22,801 bases of DNA from Pseudonocardiales bacterium (GCA_030840415.1 JAVEEO010000056.1:1-22801); one strand, 5' to 3'. Positions 1 through 10,782 are shown, counted from the first letter of the stretch. A program made the numbers and translations. Notes: generated by a model not told the origin, from the letters alone.

Positions 1-1986
1 GGTGAACGTCGACACCGCGACGAACCGGTCCTCGGGCCCCAGCGCGAGCATCGGACGGACCGCCTCGAGCAGCGCCGCGATGCCGCCCTGGGTCACCGTC
101 ACCGCCTTGGGACGGCCGGTCGAGCCGGAGGTGAACATGGTGTACGCGGCGGCGAAGGGCGATACCCCGGGCACTCCGGCAACCGGATCCGGCGGCGCTG
201 ACGCGGGCTCGACGGGAAGCTGGGCCAGGTCGATCACCACCAGCGACCGGTCGGTCGGCGGGGGTACCGGTGCGTCCGGGGCGCTGCTGTCGACGATGAT
301 CGCGCGCACCGCGGCGTCGGCGATCATGGTGGCCAGCCGCTGGTCGGGATAGATCTCGTCCAGCGGCACGTAGCAGGCGCCCAGCGACCAGACCCCCAGC
401 ACCGCCGGCAGCAGCCGGGCGCCCCGGCGTACCAGGATCGCCACCCGGTCCGAGCCGTCGATGCCGTGCTCGCGCAGCGCCGCGGCGATGGCCCGGGCCC
501 GGGCCCGGATCTCGGACCCGGTCAGCTCGCCGTCGCTGCCGTGGGCCAGCACCCGATCGCCGGTGCAGGCCCGTTCCAGCAGCGCCACCGCGGTCGCGTC
601 CGGATCGGCCACCGGCCCGGCGTCCGCCCAGGTCCTGGTGACCTGCTGGTAGGCCTCGGCCGACATGATCTCGACGTCGGCGACCGGGGTGTTGCCGTTC
701 TCGGCGAACGCGCGCAGCATCCGGCCGAAACCCTCGACGATCAGCTCGCCGGTGGCCCGGTCGAACAGGTCTCGGTTGTAGTTCAGCCGGATCCGGGGGC
801 CGGCCGGGGCGTCGGTCACGGTCAGCTCGACCTCGAACTTCGCGGTGCCGTTCTCCAGCAGTTCCGGCCGCCAGCCCAGCCCGCCGCGGTCGGGCACCGC
901 CCAGGACTCCTCCATCGCGAACATCACCTGCACCAGCGGCAACCGGGCCGGGTCGCGCTCGGGACGCAGCAGCTCCACCACCCGGGCGAACGGCAGTTCC
1001 TGGTGCGCCAGCGCCCGGGCGGTCGCGGCGTGCACCGTCCGGGCCAGCTCGGCCAGCCCCGCCTCCGGATCGACCGCGATCCGGACCGGCACGGTGTTCA
1101 TGAACAGCCCGATCACCGACTCGGTCTCCGGCCGGGTGCGGGCGGCCATCGGCACCGCCACCAGCAGGTCACGCTCGCCGGTGAGCCGGGACAGCACGGC
1201 GGCGTAGCCGGCCAGCAGCACGGCGAACAGGGTGGTGGACTGCCCGGCGGCGACCTGGCGCAACCTGCTGGCAAGCTCCGGGTCGACGAGGGAGTCCAGG
1301 CCGTCGGCGGCGAAGGTCTGCAATGCCGGATAGGGCCGGTCGGTGGGCAGCGACAGCGCCGCCGGCACCCCGGCCAGCTCGGCCCGCCAGAACCGCTCGG
1401 CCGCCGCGTCCTCGCCGTTCTCGGCCCGCTCCAGCTGCCAGAGCGCGTAGTCGGCGTACTGGATGGCCGGCTCCTCGGTGACCGGACCGCCGCCGTCCCG
1501 GATCGACTGGTAGTCCGCCGACAACTCGGAGAACAGGACCCGGAACGACCAGCCGTCGGCGACGATGTGGTGCATCACCACCGCCAGCACGTGCCGGTCG
1601 GCGGCCAGCCGAACCAGCCGGACCCGCAGCAGCGCACCGCGACCCGGCACGATCGGGGTCCGGGCCAGCTCGTCGATCAGCGCGCGGGCGGCCGGCTCGC
1701 GCTCGCCGTCCGGCAAGTCCTCGACCGAGCTGACGGCCAGCGGCTCGGTCTCCGGATCGTCGGAGATCACCTGCACCGGCATGCCCGACTCGTCGCGGAA
1801 GGTGGTGCGCAGCACCTCGTGCCGCTCCAGGGTGGCCTGCCAGGCGCGCCGCAGGGCGTCCAGGTCCAGGGGGCCGTCCAACCACAGCGCCCAGGCGATG
1901 TTGTAGGTCGGCTGGTCCGGATCCATCTGGGCCAGCAACCACATCCGGCGCTGGCCGAAGGAGGTGGGGAACTCGTACACGGCCAT
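1..1986 (-). CDS. Non-ribosomal peptide synthetase, C-A start (3' end beyond window)
   Basis: The frame is open from an ATG at 1986 to the window edge (662 codons seen), so the C-terminus is missing. It opens with a condensation domain of about 450 residues. The N-terminal SFGQRRMWLL motif is at residue 9 onward and the active-site HHIVADGWS is at 139-147, with both histidines and DG intact. An adenylation domain follows: core A2 (GACYVPLDEIYP) and A3 (FTSGSTGRPKA, about 618-628) are present, but the specificity pocket lies outside the window. Its ATG is 2 bases after the stop of the preceding NRPS gene, with GGGAGG at 1993-1998 inside that gene's end, so the two are translationally coupled. 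It should accept the intermediate delivered by the upstream NRPS and extend it by one residue. Family assignment is secure; substrate unknown. Confidence 0.93.
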   Translation of the reverse strand, partial: MAVYEFPTSFGQRRMWLLAQMDPDQPTYNIAWALWLDGPLDLDALRRAWQATLERHEVLRTTFRDESGMPVQVISDDPETEPLAVSSVEDLPDGEREPAARALIDELARTPIVPGRGALLRVRLVRLAADRHVLAVVMHHIVADGWSFRVLFSELSADYQSIRDGGGPVTEEPAIQYADYALWQLERAENGEDAAAERFWRAELAGVPAALSLPTDRPYPALQTFAADGLDSLVDPELASRLRQVAAGQSTTLFAVLLAGYAAVLSRLTGERDLLVAVPMAARTRPETESVIGLFMNTVPVRIAVDPEAGLAELARTVHAATARALAHQELPFARVVELLRPERDPARLPLVQVMFAMEESWAVPDRGGLGWRPELLENGTAKFEVELTVTDAPAGPRIRLNYNRDLFDRATGELIVEGFGRMLRAFAENGNTPVADVEIMSAEAYQQVTRTWADAGPVADPDATAVALLERACTGDRVLAHGSDGELTGSEIRARARAIAAALREHGIDGSDRVAILVRRGARLLPAVLGVWSLGACYVPLDEIYPDQRLATMIADAAVRAIIVDSSAPDAPVPPPTDRSLVVIDLAQLPVEPASAPPDPVAGVPGVSPFAAAYTMFTSGSTGRPKAVTVTQGGIAALLEAVRPMLALGPEDRFVAVSTFT

Positions 1987-1988
1987 GC

Positions 1989-4900
1989 TCAGCCTCCCGG
2001 CTTCTGGGTCGGCGGTTTCTGGTCGGCGACCACCATGCGCAGTTCCGCGCTGTAGCGCCGGCCCCGGGCGTCGGCGAGCCACGCCTGGTCCGGGGTCGGC
2101 AGCATCTCCACCACACTGACGCTCGCGCCGCTCCCGGCATCGCGACGCGAGCGGCGCAGCGCCCTCGAGATCAGGTCGATCGAGGCCAGGCTGGTGAGGT
2201 CGGCATGGATCGGCTTGCGCTCACCGGTGAAGCGCAGGAACACGTAGCGCGGCAGGCCGTGCCGCGCCGCCCAGCCGCGGGCCTGGGCGTAGCGCAACCG
2301 CTCGTCGGCGGTGTCGGCGAACGTCGGCTCGGTGGCCGGCAGGGTCCAGGACTCCCGGCTGAGCACCAGGTCGTCGATGCTGACCCGGGGCGCGTGGCTG
2401 CCACGCGGCACCGGGTGGAAGGTCTGCACGACCACCGCGCTGAGCAGGTCGCCGAGCACCTCCAGCAGGCCGAGTTCCAGCGACCCGTCCCGGCGCCGGA
2501 CCCGCAGCCCGGTGGGCGAGTCGACGATCTCGCAGTCGCCGACCAGGATCAGCTTGCGCGGGTCGTAGCCGCACGAGTCGGCCGCGAAGGCCAGCCGCAG
2601 GTCGTTCTCCGAGGCCAGCACGTTGGACAGCCGGGAGCTGACCCCGCCCTCCACGGCGGTCTCGGCCAGGAACACCGCGTCCCGGCCCAGGTCGTGGCGC
2701 ATGCCGGCCCGGATCGCCTCCGGATCGGAGTGGAAGGCCATCCAGGTGGCGTACCGGGTGGTGACGATGCTGGGGTGGATCTCGCCCAGCACCCAGCTGA
2801 ACCTGCCGCCCGAGGCCGCGTCCGGACCGGCGATCATCAGATCGGGGCTGTGGTGCACCCCCATCGGCCAGGGCCGGGGCTGGGCCGGGAACGCCCGCGC
2901 CACCGCCGCCCGGATGTCCTCCGAGCGCAACTCGATCCGCCGCTGCTCGGACGGCTGGTGCTCCTCCGACGGCTGTTGCTCCTCCGACGGCTGTTGCTGG
3001 TCCGGCAGGCCGAGGATCGCCGACCAGCGCTGCTGCAGGGCGCGGACGGCCGGCTCGACCATCGGCGGCGGCTGGTCGAACAGCGCGTCGTTGGCCAGCA
3101 GCCAGAACTCGGCGAACGGAACCGGGGCACCGCCCAGGGCCGCGGACCGCTCGGCGAAGATCTCCCCGAAGCGCCGGGCGTACAGCGCGCCGGTCACCGC
3201 GGTGAACCACCGCGCGCTGTCGAGCACCAGCCCCAGCGCCTCGCGGGCGCCGTCCAGGGCGTCCGGCCCCAACCGGACGGTGTCGGCGCGCAGGCATTCC
3301 TCGTAGGCCAGGGTGCGGCCGGCGTAGAGTTCGCCGGCCCGCCGGGTCGGCGCGACGCCGGCGAACCGGGTGAAAGTCTCCTCCAGGCCGGCCATCGCGG
3401 CCACCACTCGCTCCGGGTCGCCGGCGGCCGCGGCGAGGGCGTCCCGGCTCTCGACCAGGGCATCGAGCGCGGCCTCGGCCGGCTCGCGGACTTCCGGGTC
3501 GTCGACCCGGGCCAGCACCGCCCGCATCGAACGCTCCGGGCGGATGTCCTGCGGCGCGATGTCGACCGTCCAGACCAGCCGGTGGTTGTCACTGAGCCGG
3601 GCCAGCACCGCGAAGACGTCCTCGGTGCTGTCGAGCCCGGCGGCCGGGCCGGCGAGCACGTCGGCGGCGACCTGGCGCGCGGTCCGGATCCCGTCGCAGG
3701 CGTGCAGCACCGCCGCCTCGGCCGCGCTGAGCTGCACCGGCGGGGCAAGCGGCAGCCGCAGCACGCTGCCGTCCAAGCCCAGGAATGGCATCCGGCGGGG
3801 CACCAGCCAGGGCCGCAGCGCCTGGATGTGCTCGGCCATCAGCGCCCGGATCGACCAGCCCTCCAGGTAGGTGACCCGGGCGCTCACCGACCCGGCCGAA
3901 TCGGAGTGGGTGATCCGGACGCCGGGCTCGTCGTCGAAACGCGCCAGGCTCACCGGCCCGAAGAAGCCGATGGTGTCGTTCTTGGCGCAGTAACGCTGCA
4001 GGTAGCTGGCCAGCAGCGCCTCGTGCTGACGGTGCTTGGTGTTGCGCTTGGCCGGGTCTGGGCCACGCCGCAGCAGCGCGTCGATGCCGGTGTCCAGCGC
4101 CCGCCGGTTCTGCCAGGCGATCGCCTCGCGCAGCGCCGGCTGGCTGGCGGCCTCGTACAGGGCGCCGGTCAGCCGCCGGACCGCGGCCGGGAACTCAGCG
4201 GCATAGGCGGCTTCGGCTTCGGCGTCCCCCTGCGCATAAACGGCGTCGGCCAGGGCCGCCAGGCCGGGATCGCCGAGCGCCTCGAGCAGATCCAGCGGAA
4301 AACCGGCCGCGCGCAGGGTGACCTCGCGCCACAGCGCCCAGTCCCCGGTCATCGGCACCAGGTGCGGTGCAAGCTGCCGTTCGGTGCGGCCGGGCTCACC
4401 GGTACCGCTAGCCGCGAGTCCACCGGTACCGCCCGCCGCGGTCTCTGAACTACCGCCGGACGCGGGTTCGGCAGCCGGCGGCGTGGCGACCCGGAACGCG
4501 CCCCGGTCCCGGCGGGCGATTCCGGAGTTGCCGGCCGGCGTGGCAACCGGTGGCGCGGTTTTCGCTGTTACCGCAGGCGAATCGGGCAGGCCGGAGGATG
4601 CAGCGGCGGACGGGCCGGTGGGTGCGGCGGTGGCCGAGCCGGTCCCGACCTGGTAGCCGGCCCGGGACCGGCGGCCGATGACGCCGGGTGCCGCACGACT
4701 GGCGCTACCCGGTGCGGTGGTCGAGCGCGCCGCCTCGATGGCGGCGGCGCATTCGGCCAGGGCCGGCTCGGCGTAGAACAGGCCCATCGGCAGCTCAACC
4801 CCGAACACCTCGCGGATCCGGAACATCAGCCGGGCCGCGGACAGCGAGTTGCCGCCGAGGGCGAAGAAGTTGTCGGTACGCCCGACCGATTCCGCGCCGA

Positions 4901-7900
4901 GCAGCAGCTGCCAGACCTCGGCCAGCCGGCGCTCGGTCTCGCCGCGCGGCGGGTCGGCCGGCTCGCGGGCCTCGCGCTCCGGTGCCGGCAACCCGGCCCG
5001 GTCCAGTTTGCCGTTGGCGTTGAGCGGAAACCGCTCCAGCACCGCGAACCCGGCCGGCACCAGGTAGTCCGGCAACCGGTAGGCCAGGAACTCGCGCAGC
5101 AGCGCCGGGCGCAGCGTGCCGGCATCGACCCCCTCGGCCGGGGTGACGTAGCCGACCAGGTGCCGCCGCGCGCCGTCGCCGCGGGTCAGCACCACCGCCT
5201 CGCGGACCCCGGGATGGCTGCGCAGCACCGCCTCCACCTCGCCCGGTTCGACCCGGAAGCCACGGACCTTGACCTGGTCGTCGGCGCGGCCGAAGAACTC
5301 CAGCACGCCGTCGGCGCGCCAGCGGGCCAGGTCGCCGGTGCGGTAGAGCCGGCCGCCGGTGCCGGCCGGGTCGGGCACGAAGGCGCGCGCGGTGGCCGCC
5401 GGGTCGTTTGAGTAACCGCGGGCCAGGCCATCGCCGCCGGTGTAGAGCTCGCCGGCCACCCCGACCGGCACCGGCCGGAGCCGCTCGTCCAGGATCTGCA
5501 CGCTGGTGTGCTGGATCGGCCGGCCGATCGGCACTGCCGAGCCCACCTGGGCCGGGTCGGTCATCTGGTGGCAGGTGGTGAACGTGGTGTTCTCGGTCGG
5601 GCCGTAGCCGTTGACCAGCGGGCGGCCGTCGCGCAGGCCCAGCACGGTCCGCACCGCGTCGGCGTTGAGCACGTCGCCGCCGGCCAGCAGCTGGTCGATG
5701 CCGGCGAGCGCGGCCGCGTCGGTCTCGACGAGCTGGTGGAACAGGCCCGCGGTCAGCCACGCCAGGCTCAGCCGCCGGGTCCGCAGCAGCTCGGCGATCT
5801 CGGGCAGGCCGAGCGGGCCGGGCGGTGCCATCACCAGGGTGGCACCGGTCAGCAGCGCACCCCAGATCTCCAGCGTCGAGGCGTCGAAGGCCACCGGGGC
5901 CAGCTGCAGCAGCCGCTGGCCGGGGCCCAGGGTGGCGAACGTCGGATCGCTGATCAGCCGGACGACGGCGCGGTGCGGCACCGCGACGCCCTTGGGCACG
6001 CCGGTCGAGCCGGAGGTGAAGCTGAGATAGGCCAGGCTCAGCGGGTGGGACAGGCCGGCCGGCAGCGCACCGTCGGCCGGCCCCGGCGAGCGGGTCAGTT
6101 CGGCCAGCTCGATCCGGTCGACGCCGGCGACCTCGGGCACCCCGGCGGCGGTGTCGCCGGCAGCGCTGTCAACGACCACCAGCCGGGCGCCGGCGATCAT
6201 GCCTGCCACCCGGGCCGGCGGGCTGCTCGGGTCGATCGGCAGGTACGCACCACCGGCCTTGAGCACGGCCAGCAACACCGCGATCAGCTCCGCGCCACGC
6301 GGCAACGCCACCGCCACCGCGACTCCCCCGCCGACGCCGCGCTCGCGCAGTGCCCAGGCCAGGGCGTTGCTGCGCCGGTCCAGCTCGGCATAGCTCTGCC
6401 GACCGTCCGCCCACTCCAGCGCGACCGCGTCCGGCCGGCACGCCACCTGGGCCGCGAACAGCTCGGGCAGGCTCGCCTCGCGCGGGTAGCCGGCGGCATC
6501 GCTGTTCGAGCCGTTCCACTGTGAGCGCAGCTCGGCCTCGTCGTCGGCACCCAGCGCGAGGTCGGCCAGCGCGGCCGACGGCCGGGACGCGAACTCCACC
6601 AGGGTGGCCCGCAGCTGGGCGAGCATCCGGTCCACCGAGCCCTCGGCGAAGCGCCGGCCGTCCCAGATCATGCCGAGCTGCAGTTCGGACTCGCCGTAGC
6701 CGCAGATCGTCAGCGGGTAGGACGGCAACCGGTCCACCCGGGCGGCGATCGGGCCGGCCGGATCACCCGGCAGCCCGGCCTGCAACCGGCACCGGTCGAA
6801 CATCACCAGGCTGTCCAGCAGGCCGGTGTCCACCGGCAGGCCGGCACCGCTGAGGATCTCGGCCATCGGCGCCAGTTGGTGCTGGCGGATCTCGGCGATG
6901 CCGGCGTCCACCGCGGCGAGCAGCTCGGTCACCGTCCAGTGCGGATCGATCCGCACCCGCAGCGGCACGGTGTTGATCAGCAGCCCCAGCACCTCGTCGG
7001 CGTCGGCGATGCTGGCGTGCCGGCAGGACCGGGTGACGGCCAGCACGACGTCGTTGACGCCGCCGTACCGGGACCGCAACAGAGCCCACGCCGCGCTGAG
7101 CACCGTGCTGGCGCTCAGGCCGGCGGCCCGGGCCAGCTCAGAGATCCGGTCGGAGTCCTGCCGGGACAGCACCGTCTCCAGCTTGCGCGGCTCGGCCGGC
7201 CCCGCCCGGTGCGGGCCCAGGTAGCCGGGCAGCGCCCGCGGCAACACGGTGTCGGCAAGGTAGGGAGTCCAGAACATCTCCGACTCCGGCCCATCAGCCA
7301 TCTGCCACCACCTCACGAACTCCGAGAACGCCGGCCGCGGCCGCTGCGGGGCGACAAGCCCGGCCAGCCTCGCGGCGTAGCAGCGCGACAGCTCCTCGAC
7401 CAGCAGCCGCATGGACCGCCCGTCGAGCAAAGCGTGATGAAAGGTAAGCACGGATCGGCACGCCGGGGCCGCCGACCCCGCGGATTGCCCGTCTGCCGGC
7501 CGGCACAGCACGCTCAGCCGGATCAGCGGCGGACGGCCCACGTCGAAGGGCTCGCGCCGGTCCGCTCGCAAGAACTCCTCGAACTCGCTGTCGACGCCGC
7601 TGGCAGGTGCCGCCGCCAAGTCGCGCCACCGGATGTCGGTGCCGGCCGCCGGATCGACCGCCTGCACCAGGCCGTACTCGTCGTGCAGTTCGAAGTAGCT
7701 GCCCAGCACCGGGTTGCGCAGCACCACATCGTGCCAGGCCGCCTCGAACTCCTCGGCCCGCAGCGGCTCAGGCCAGTCCAGGGTGATCTGCAGGACGTCG
7801 ACGCCGTCCTCGGGATGGCGCAGGCTGTTGAGCACCATCCCGTGCTGGGCCGGCAATACCCGGTAGCGCTCGGGAAAAAGCGGGTCGGCGACGGCCTGCG

Positions 7901-7937
7901 AACCTGCCGCGGTTCTGCCGTCGTTTCCGAGGTACAA
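1989..7937 (-). CDS. NRPS C-A-PCP fused to a LanB-type lantibiotic dehydratase domain
   Basis: A 1,982-residue protein. Domains: condensation (about 30-470, LPAQHGMVL core and HHALLDG at 167-173); adenylation (about 490-985, A3 [11 protein letters not shown] from 640, A10 lysine 977); PCP with the phosphopantetheine serine S1031 in LGGNSL; a disordered Ala/Pro/Gly/Ser linker (about 1063-1190); then about 790 residues resembling the N-terminal (glutamylation) domain of LanB dehydratases, including [15 protein letters not shown] at 1315-1329 and a C-terminal [18 protein letters not shown] stretch. Manual alignment to GrsA gives the pocket code DALWLGGTFK, close to valine-type codes; this is a prediction. 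No separate LanB elimination domain follows. The start is a TTG one base after the mbtH-like stop; ATG at residue 34 would cut the first C motif. It adds one residue, and the extra domain presumably modifies the PCP-bound chain before the next NRPS. Confidence 0.93.
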   Translation of the reverse strand: MYLGNDGRTAAGSQAVADPLFPERYRVLPAQHGMVLNSLRHPEDGVDVLQITLDWPEPLRAEEFEAAWHDVVLRNPVLGSYFELHDEYGLVQAVDPAAGTDIRWRDLAAAPASGVDSEFEEFLRADRREPFDVGRPPLIRLSVLCRPADGQSAGSAAPACRSVLTFHHALLDGRSMRLLVEELSRCYAARLAGLVAPQRPRPAFSEFVRWWQMADGPESEMFWTPYLADTVLPRALPGYLGPHRAGPAEPRKLETVLSRQDSDRISELARAAGLSASTVLSAAWALLRSRYGGVNDVVLAVTRSCRHASIADADEVLGLLINTVPLRVRIDPHWTVTELLAAVDAGIAEIRQHQLAPMAEILSGAGLPVDTGLLDSLVMFDRCRLQAGLPGDPAGPIAARVDRLPSYPLTICGYGESELQLGMIWDGRRFAEGSVDRMLAQLRATLVEFASRPSAALADLALGADDEAELRSQWNGSNSDAAGYPREASLPELFAAQVACRPDAVALEWADGRQSYAELDRRSNALAWALRERGVGGGVAVAVALPRGAELIAVLLAVLKAGGAYLPIDPSSPPARVAGMIAGARLVVVDSAAGDTAAGVPEVAGVDRIELAELTRSPGPADGALPAGLSHPLSLAYLSFTSGSTGVPKGVAVPHRAVVRLISDPTFATLGPGQRLLQLAPVAFDASTLEIWGALLTGATLVMAPPGPLGLPEIAELLRTRRLSLAWLTAGLFHQLVETDAAALAGIDQLLAGGDVLNADAVRTVLGLRDGRPLVNGYGPTENTTFTTCHQMTDPAQVGSAVPIGRPIQHTSVQILDERLRPVPVGVAGELYTGGDGLARGYSNDPAATARAFVPDPAGTGGRLYRTGDLARWRADGVLEFFGRADDQVKVRGFRVEPGEVEAVLRSHPGVREAVVLTRGDGARRHLVGYVTPAEGVDAGTLRPALLREFLAYRLPDYLVPAGFAVLERFPLNANGKLDRAGLPAPEREAREPADPPRGETERRLAEVWQLLLGAESVGRTDNFFALGGNSLSAARLMFRIREVFGVELPMGLFYAEPALAECAAAIEAARSTTAPGSASRAAPGVIGRRSRAGYQVGTGSATAAPTGPSAAASSGLPDSPAVTAKTAPPVATPAGNSGIARRDRGAFRVATPPAAEPASGGSSETAAGGTGGLAASGTGEPGRTERQLAPHLVPMTGDWALWREVTLRAAGFPLDLLEALGDPGLAALADAVYAQGDAEAEAAYAAEFPAAVRRLTGALYEAASQPALREAIAWQNRRALDTGIDALLRRGPDPAKRNTKHRQHEALLASYLQRYCAKNDTIGFFGPVSLARFDDEPGVRITHSDSAGSVSARVTYLEGWSIRALMAEHIQALRPWLVPRRMPFLGLDGSVLRLPLAPPVQLSAAEAAVLHACDGIRTARQVAADVLAGPAAGLDSTEDVFAVLARLSDNHRLVWTVDIAPQDIRPERSMRAVLARVDDPEVREPAEAALDALVESRDALAAAAGDPERVVAAMAGLEETFTRFAGVAPTRRAGELYAGRTLAYEECLRADTVRLGPDALDGAREALGLVLDSARWFTAVTGALYARRFGEIFAERSAALGGAPVPFAEFWLLANDALFDQPPPMVEPAVRALQQRWSAILGLPDQQQPSEEQQPSEEHQPSEQRRIELRSEDIRAAVARAFPAQPRPWPMGVHHSPDLMIAGPDAASGGRFSWVLGEIHPSIVTTRYATWMAFHSDPEAIRAGMRHDLGRDAVFLAETAVEGGVSSRLSNVLASENDLRLAFAADSCGYDPRKLILVGDCEIVDSPTGLRVRRRDGSLELGLLEVLGDLLSAVVVQTFHPVPRGSHAPRVSIDDLVLSRESWTLPATEPTFADTADERLRYAQARGWAARHGLPRYVFLRFTGERKPIHADLTSLASIDLISRALRRSRRDAGSGASVSVVEMLPTPDQAWLADARGRRYSAELRMVVADQKPPTQKPGG
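1993..1998 (-). promoter_or_regulatory. Ribosome binding site coupling the two NRPS genes
   Basis: GGGAGG on the minus strand lies 6 bases before the ATG at 1986 and inside the last codons of the upstream NRPS gene. It fixes the start of the downstream NRPS and indicates translational coupling. Confidence 0.8.
2943..2996 (-). repeat. In-frame 18-bp tandem repeat, three copies, in the LanB-type domain
   Basis: Three consecutive 18-bp units (2943-2960, 2961-2978, 2979-2996), the last two identical. They encode a QQPSEE-like hexapeptide repeated at about residues 1648-1665. The stretch is hydrophilic and low in complexity, so it is probably a surface loop expanded by slippage within the dehydratase-like domain. 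Confidence 0.85.
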
Positions 7938-7938
7938 G

Positions 7939-8163
7939 TCAGCTCTGAACGGATTGTTCGCGGTCGGCGATCCAGGTACGCAGCGAGCGCGGCCGCATAT
8001 CGGTCCAGACCTCGTCGATGTGCGCCAGGCACTCGTCCTCGGTGCCGGTGAAGCCGTCGCCGGTCCAGCCGGCCGGCAGCTCGCGGTCGGCCGGCCAGAT
8101 CGAGTACTGCTCCTCGTGGTTGGTCACGACCGCGTACAGCCGGGCCTGCTGCGGATCAGTCAT
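7939..8163 (-). CDS. MbtH-like protein
   Basis: A 74-residue protein with the full family signature: [10 protein letters not shown], the [11 protein letters not shown] turn, [14 protein letters not shown] and SLR. MbtH-like proteins bind NRPS adenylation domains and are often needed for their folding or activity. The ATG at 8163 is chosen because a GGAG lies 7 bases upstream and the family starts here; a longer frame to 8250 has no family similarity in its extra 29 residues. The stop is one base from the TTG of the large NRPS gene, so the two are co-translated and that NRPS is the obvious partner. The 124 bp upstream of it could hold a separate promoter, but only weak matches were seen. Confidence 0.95.
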   Translation of the reverse strand: MTDPQQARLYAVVTNHEEQYSIWPADRELPAGWTGDGFTGTEDECLAHIDEVWTDMRPRSLRTWIADREQSVQS

Positions 8164-8287
8164 CAACCACTCCGGGGCACAGCGCGGCCGGGCCGCGATT
8201 CGAGTCGAGATGGATCGCGCGCACGCCGGCGCGCCGAGCGAGAATGTCACGCCCGTTACAGGGGCGCAAGGCCTGTGCAGACATTCG

Positions 8288-9931
8288 TCAGGCGCCGGTT
8301 CGGGCCAGCAATTGCTGGCGCATCAGGAACTTGCGGACCTTGCCGGTCGGTCCCATCACCACGCCGTCGTCGGGGATCGTGACCACCCGCTCCAGGGTGC
8401 GGGCCACCGGCTCACCGAGCGCGGCACGGACGTCGGCCTCCCGGTCCAGCGCCGGGTCGGCGTCCTCGGCCAGCACCAGCAACACCTGGGTGCGGACGCT
8501 GCCGTCGGGCTCGCGCACCGCGATCACGCTGCAGTCGCGGACGTCGGCGCGGCGGCTGAGGATGCGCTCCTCCGACAGCGCCGTGTAGAGCCAGTCGCCG
8601 TCGCCGAGATCGATCGCGTCGCTGGCCCGGTCGACGTGGTAGTAGTAGCCGTCGGCGTCCCGGTAGAGCAGGTCACCGGTCAGGTAGTAGCCGTTCAGCC
8701 TGGTGCGGAAGGTGTTTCCCGAGTCGTTCCAGTAGCCCAGCGCCAGGGTCGGCGACTTCAGCCCGCAGTGGCCCACCTCGCCGTCGGCGACCTCCTCGCC
8801 GGTCTCGATGTCGAGCAGGACCACCTCGGCGAACGGGTACGGCTTGCCGACGCACCGGCCGTAGCGGTCGCTGCCCAGCCGGTGGGTCATGTAAAACGCG
8901 CTGTGGCCCATCTCGGTCGAGCCGAGGTTGTCGATGAACTTCGAGCCGGGGACGCTGACCACGCCCTCGCCGCGCTGATAGGTCAGGTGGCTGCCGACCC
9001 CGACCAGCCGGCGGATGTGCGACTCGTGCGCGCAGTCGCCGGTGGAGGACCAGTTGCGCACCGAGCTGAGGTCGCGAGCGGCCAGGTCGTAGCGGGCCAG
9101 CTCGGCCCAGGTCACCGCGAAGCCGAACACCCCGGTCGGCCGCCAGCGCTCGATCGCGTCCAGGATCGCCTCGCCGCTGTGCCGGAACTCGCCGCCCTGC
9201 GCGCTCAGGCACAGCAGCTGGTAGCCGTTGCACAGTGCCTGGTTCATGGTGATGATGCCGGCGGTGTGGGCGGCCGGCAGCGCCGACAGCTCGCGCACCT
9301 CGCCGTAGGGCCGGGCCTCGGTCAGCCGGACCGCGCGCACCGCGGCGAACAGCCCGTGGTGGGAGTGCACGATCGCGGCCGGCATCCGGGTGGTGCCGGA
9401 GGAGTGCGTGATGGCGACCGGGTCCTGCGGGTGGTGCCGGTAGTGCGGCGGTGCCAGGGCCGGGTCGCCGGTGCCGGTCTCCTCGGCGTCGCCGAGGATC
9501 GGCACGCCCAGGTCGTGCTCGCGCAACGCGGCGTGGTCGGCGTCGGTGATCACCCCGACCCCGCGCAGCCGGCGGATGAACTCGGCCGCGACCTCGATCG
9601 GCATGCTGCCGTTGAGCAGCGCCGGGATGGCGCCCAGCCAGGTCAGCGCGAAGTAGTTGCAGAACACGTCGGCGGCCGAGGTGACATAGACCGCGACCGG
9701 GTCGCGCCGGCCGATGCCGCGCTGGCTGAACCAGTGCGCCCGGGCAGCCACCCGCTCGGTCAGCGTGGCCAGCGACAGCGGAGTCTCGGCCGGGATGCCG
9801 TCCAGGTCGCGGTCGAAGCTGACCCGCGGCAGGTCCGGATCGGCACCCAGTTCGGCCATCCGCAGCAGCACGTTGCCGGCGCCGACCTGCTCGTCGGCCG
9901 CCAGCCGCACCCGGAGGTCGCTCGGATCCAC
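8288..9931 (-). CDS. Free-standing adenylate-forming ligase (ANL superfamily)
   Basis: A 547-residue ANL-superfamily enzyme that should activate a carboxylic acid as its acyl-adenylate and pass it to CoA or a carrier protein. Visible cores: the phosphate loop [12 protein letters not shown] at 175-186, [10 protein letters not shown] (adenine/A5 region), [20 protein letters not shown] (A7/A8 region), and the C-terminal catalytic lysine K531 in GPTGKVRKF. The phosphate loop has Ala where most members have Lys (PKG to PAA), so it belongs to a divergent subgroup rather than a typical NRPS A domain. No carrier domain is attached. GTG start with GGGAGGA just upstream; 19 bp after the ABC permease stop, so it is in that operon. 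It may load the ACP encoded at 15885 or prime the NRPS; the substrate cannot be read. Confidence 0.85.
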   Translation of the reverse strand: MDPSDLRVRLAADEQVGAGNVLLRMAELGADPDLPRVSFDRDLDGIPAETPLSLATLTERVAARAHWFSQRGIGRRDPVAVYVTSAADVFCNYFALTWLGAIPALLNGSMPIEVAAEFIRRLRGVGVITDADHAALREHDLGVPILGDAEETGTGDPALAPPHYRHHPQDPVAITHSSGTTRMPAAIVHSHHGLFAAVRAVRLTEARPYGEVRELSALPAAHTAGIITMNQALCNGYQLLCLSAQGGEFRHSGEAILDAIERWRPTGVFGFAVTWAELARYDLAARDLSSVRNWSSTGDCAHESHIRRLVGVGSHLTYQRGEGVVSVPGSKFIDNLGSTEMGHSAFYMTHRLGSDRYGRCVGKPYPFAEVVLLDIETGEEVADGEVGHCGLKSPTLALGYWNDSGNTFRTRLNGYYLTGDLLYRDADGYYYHVDRASDAIDLGDGDWLYTALSEERILSRRADVRDCSVIAVREPDGSVRTQVLLVLAEDADPALDREADVRAALGEPVARTLERVVTIPDDGVVMGPTGKVRKFLMRQQLLARTGA

Positions 9932-9950
9932 GGTCGTCCTCCCTGCCGGC

Positions 9951-10715
9951 TCAGGCGATCTTGCGGTTGAACAACTTCGAGGACAGCACCACGCTGAGCG
10001 CGGCCAGCACGGTGATGATCAGCGCGCCCTGCCAGACCACGTCGTCCCCGGCGTGGCCGGTGAACAGCGCCCGGATGCCGTTGGTGGCCCAGGCGAACGG
10101 ATTGCCCAGCGCGACGTCGCGGATCCACAGCGGGGCCAGCGAGAGCGGGATCAGCACGCCGGCCAGCAGCGAGATCGGCTGGCTGGTGGTCTGGACCATC
10201 ATGCCGAGGGTGTTCTGATCGCGCACCATCAGCGCCAGATCGTAGGAGATCGAGGTGGCCATCAGCGCCATCATCGCCAGCATCAGATAGGCGGTCAGCA
10301 GGTGCAGCGGCTGGACCCGCAGCCCCAGCGGCAGGGCCGCGATGGTGATGATCACGCCCTGGGTGACGATCAGCGTCACGTGCATCAGCGCCCGGCCCAG
10401 CAGCAGTCCGACCCGGCTGATCGGGGTGACCCGGCAGCGCTCGATGATGCCGGCCCGGATCGCCTGCAGCAGGCCGTAGCCGGCGAACAGGCCGCCGAAC
10501 AGGCCCATCGCCACCAGCAGGCCCGGCACGTAGATCCGGTACGCGGCGGCGTAGCTGTCGGCACCCTGGCCGGCCAGGGTGGTCTTGAGGAACGGGGCGA
10601 ACAGCACCAGGTAGCTGATCGGCTGGGCCAGGCTGAACGCGATCATGGTCTTGCTGCGCAGCAGCAGGCTGGACTCCTGCTGGTAGATCAGCCAGGTGTC
10701 ACGGAGAAGCTTCAC
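9951..10715 (-). CDS. ABC-2 type transporter permease (DrrB-like)
   Basis: A 254-residue integral membrane protein with about six hydrophobic segments (for example YVPGLLVAMGLFGGLFAGYGL and the C-terminal GALIITVLAALSVVL), typical in length and pattern of the DrrB-type membrane subunit that exports drugs and secondary metabolites. The GTG start is supported by GAGG 7 bases upstream. It follows the ATPase gene by 67 bp and precedes the ligase gene by 19 bp. Together with the ATPase it probably forms the export pump for the cluster product and may confer self-resistance; this role is inferred from context. Confidence 0.9.
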   Translation of the reverse strand: MKLLRDTWLIYQQESSLLLRSKTMIAFSLAQPISYLVLFAPFLKTTLAGQGADSYAAAYRIYVPGLLVAMGLFGGLFAGYGLLQAIRAGIIERCRVTPISRVGLLLGRALMHVTLIVTQGVIITIAALPLGLRVQPLHLLTAYLMLAMMALMATSISYDLALMVRDQNTLGMMVQTTSQPISLLAGVLIPLSLAPLWIRDVALGNPFAWATNGIRALFTGHAGDDVVWQGALIITVLAALSVVLSSKLFNRKIA

Positions 10716-10782
10716 TGCTGTCCTCTTTCAACTCTCGCTGGTGGTGCTGGACGGGTCACCGGGCCGAGCCGGTACCGAGCGG

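Noticed and set aside
466..2055. Long plus-strand open frame of 529 codons
   Set aside because: Antisense to the NRPS C-A region, rich in Gly/Pro/Arg/Gln with no family motif; typical shadow frame in high-GC coding DNA.
2205..4448. Plus-strand frame of 747 codons opposite the LanB-type domain
   Set aside because: Mirror frame of a well-supported gene, composition of random high-GC sequence, no domain motif.
8164..8287. Separate promoter for mbtH-like and NRPS genes (TTGCGC-N17-CATTCT)
   Set aside because: Matches are too weak; the gap is also small enough for read-through from the ABC-ligase operon.
8018..9970. Plus-strand frame of 650 codons opposite the ligase gene
   Set aside because: Antisense shadow; the minus-strand frame has ANL motifs and a ribosome site.
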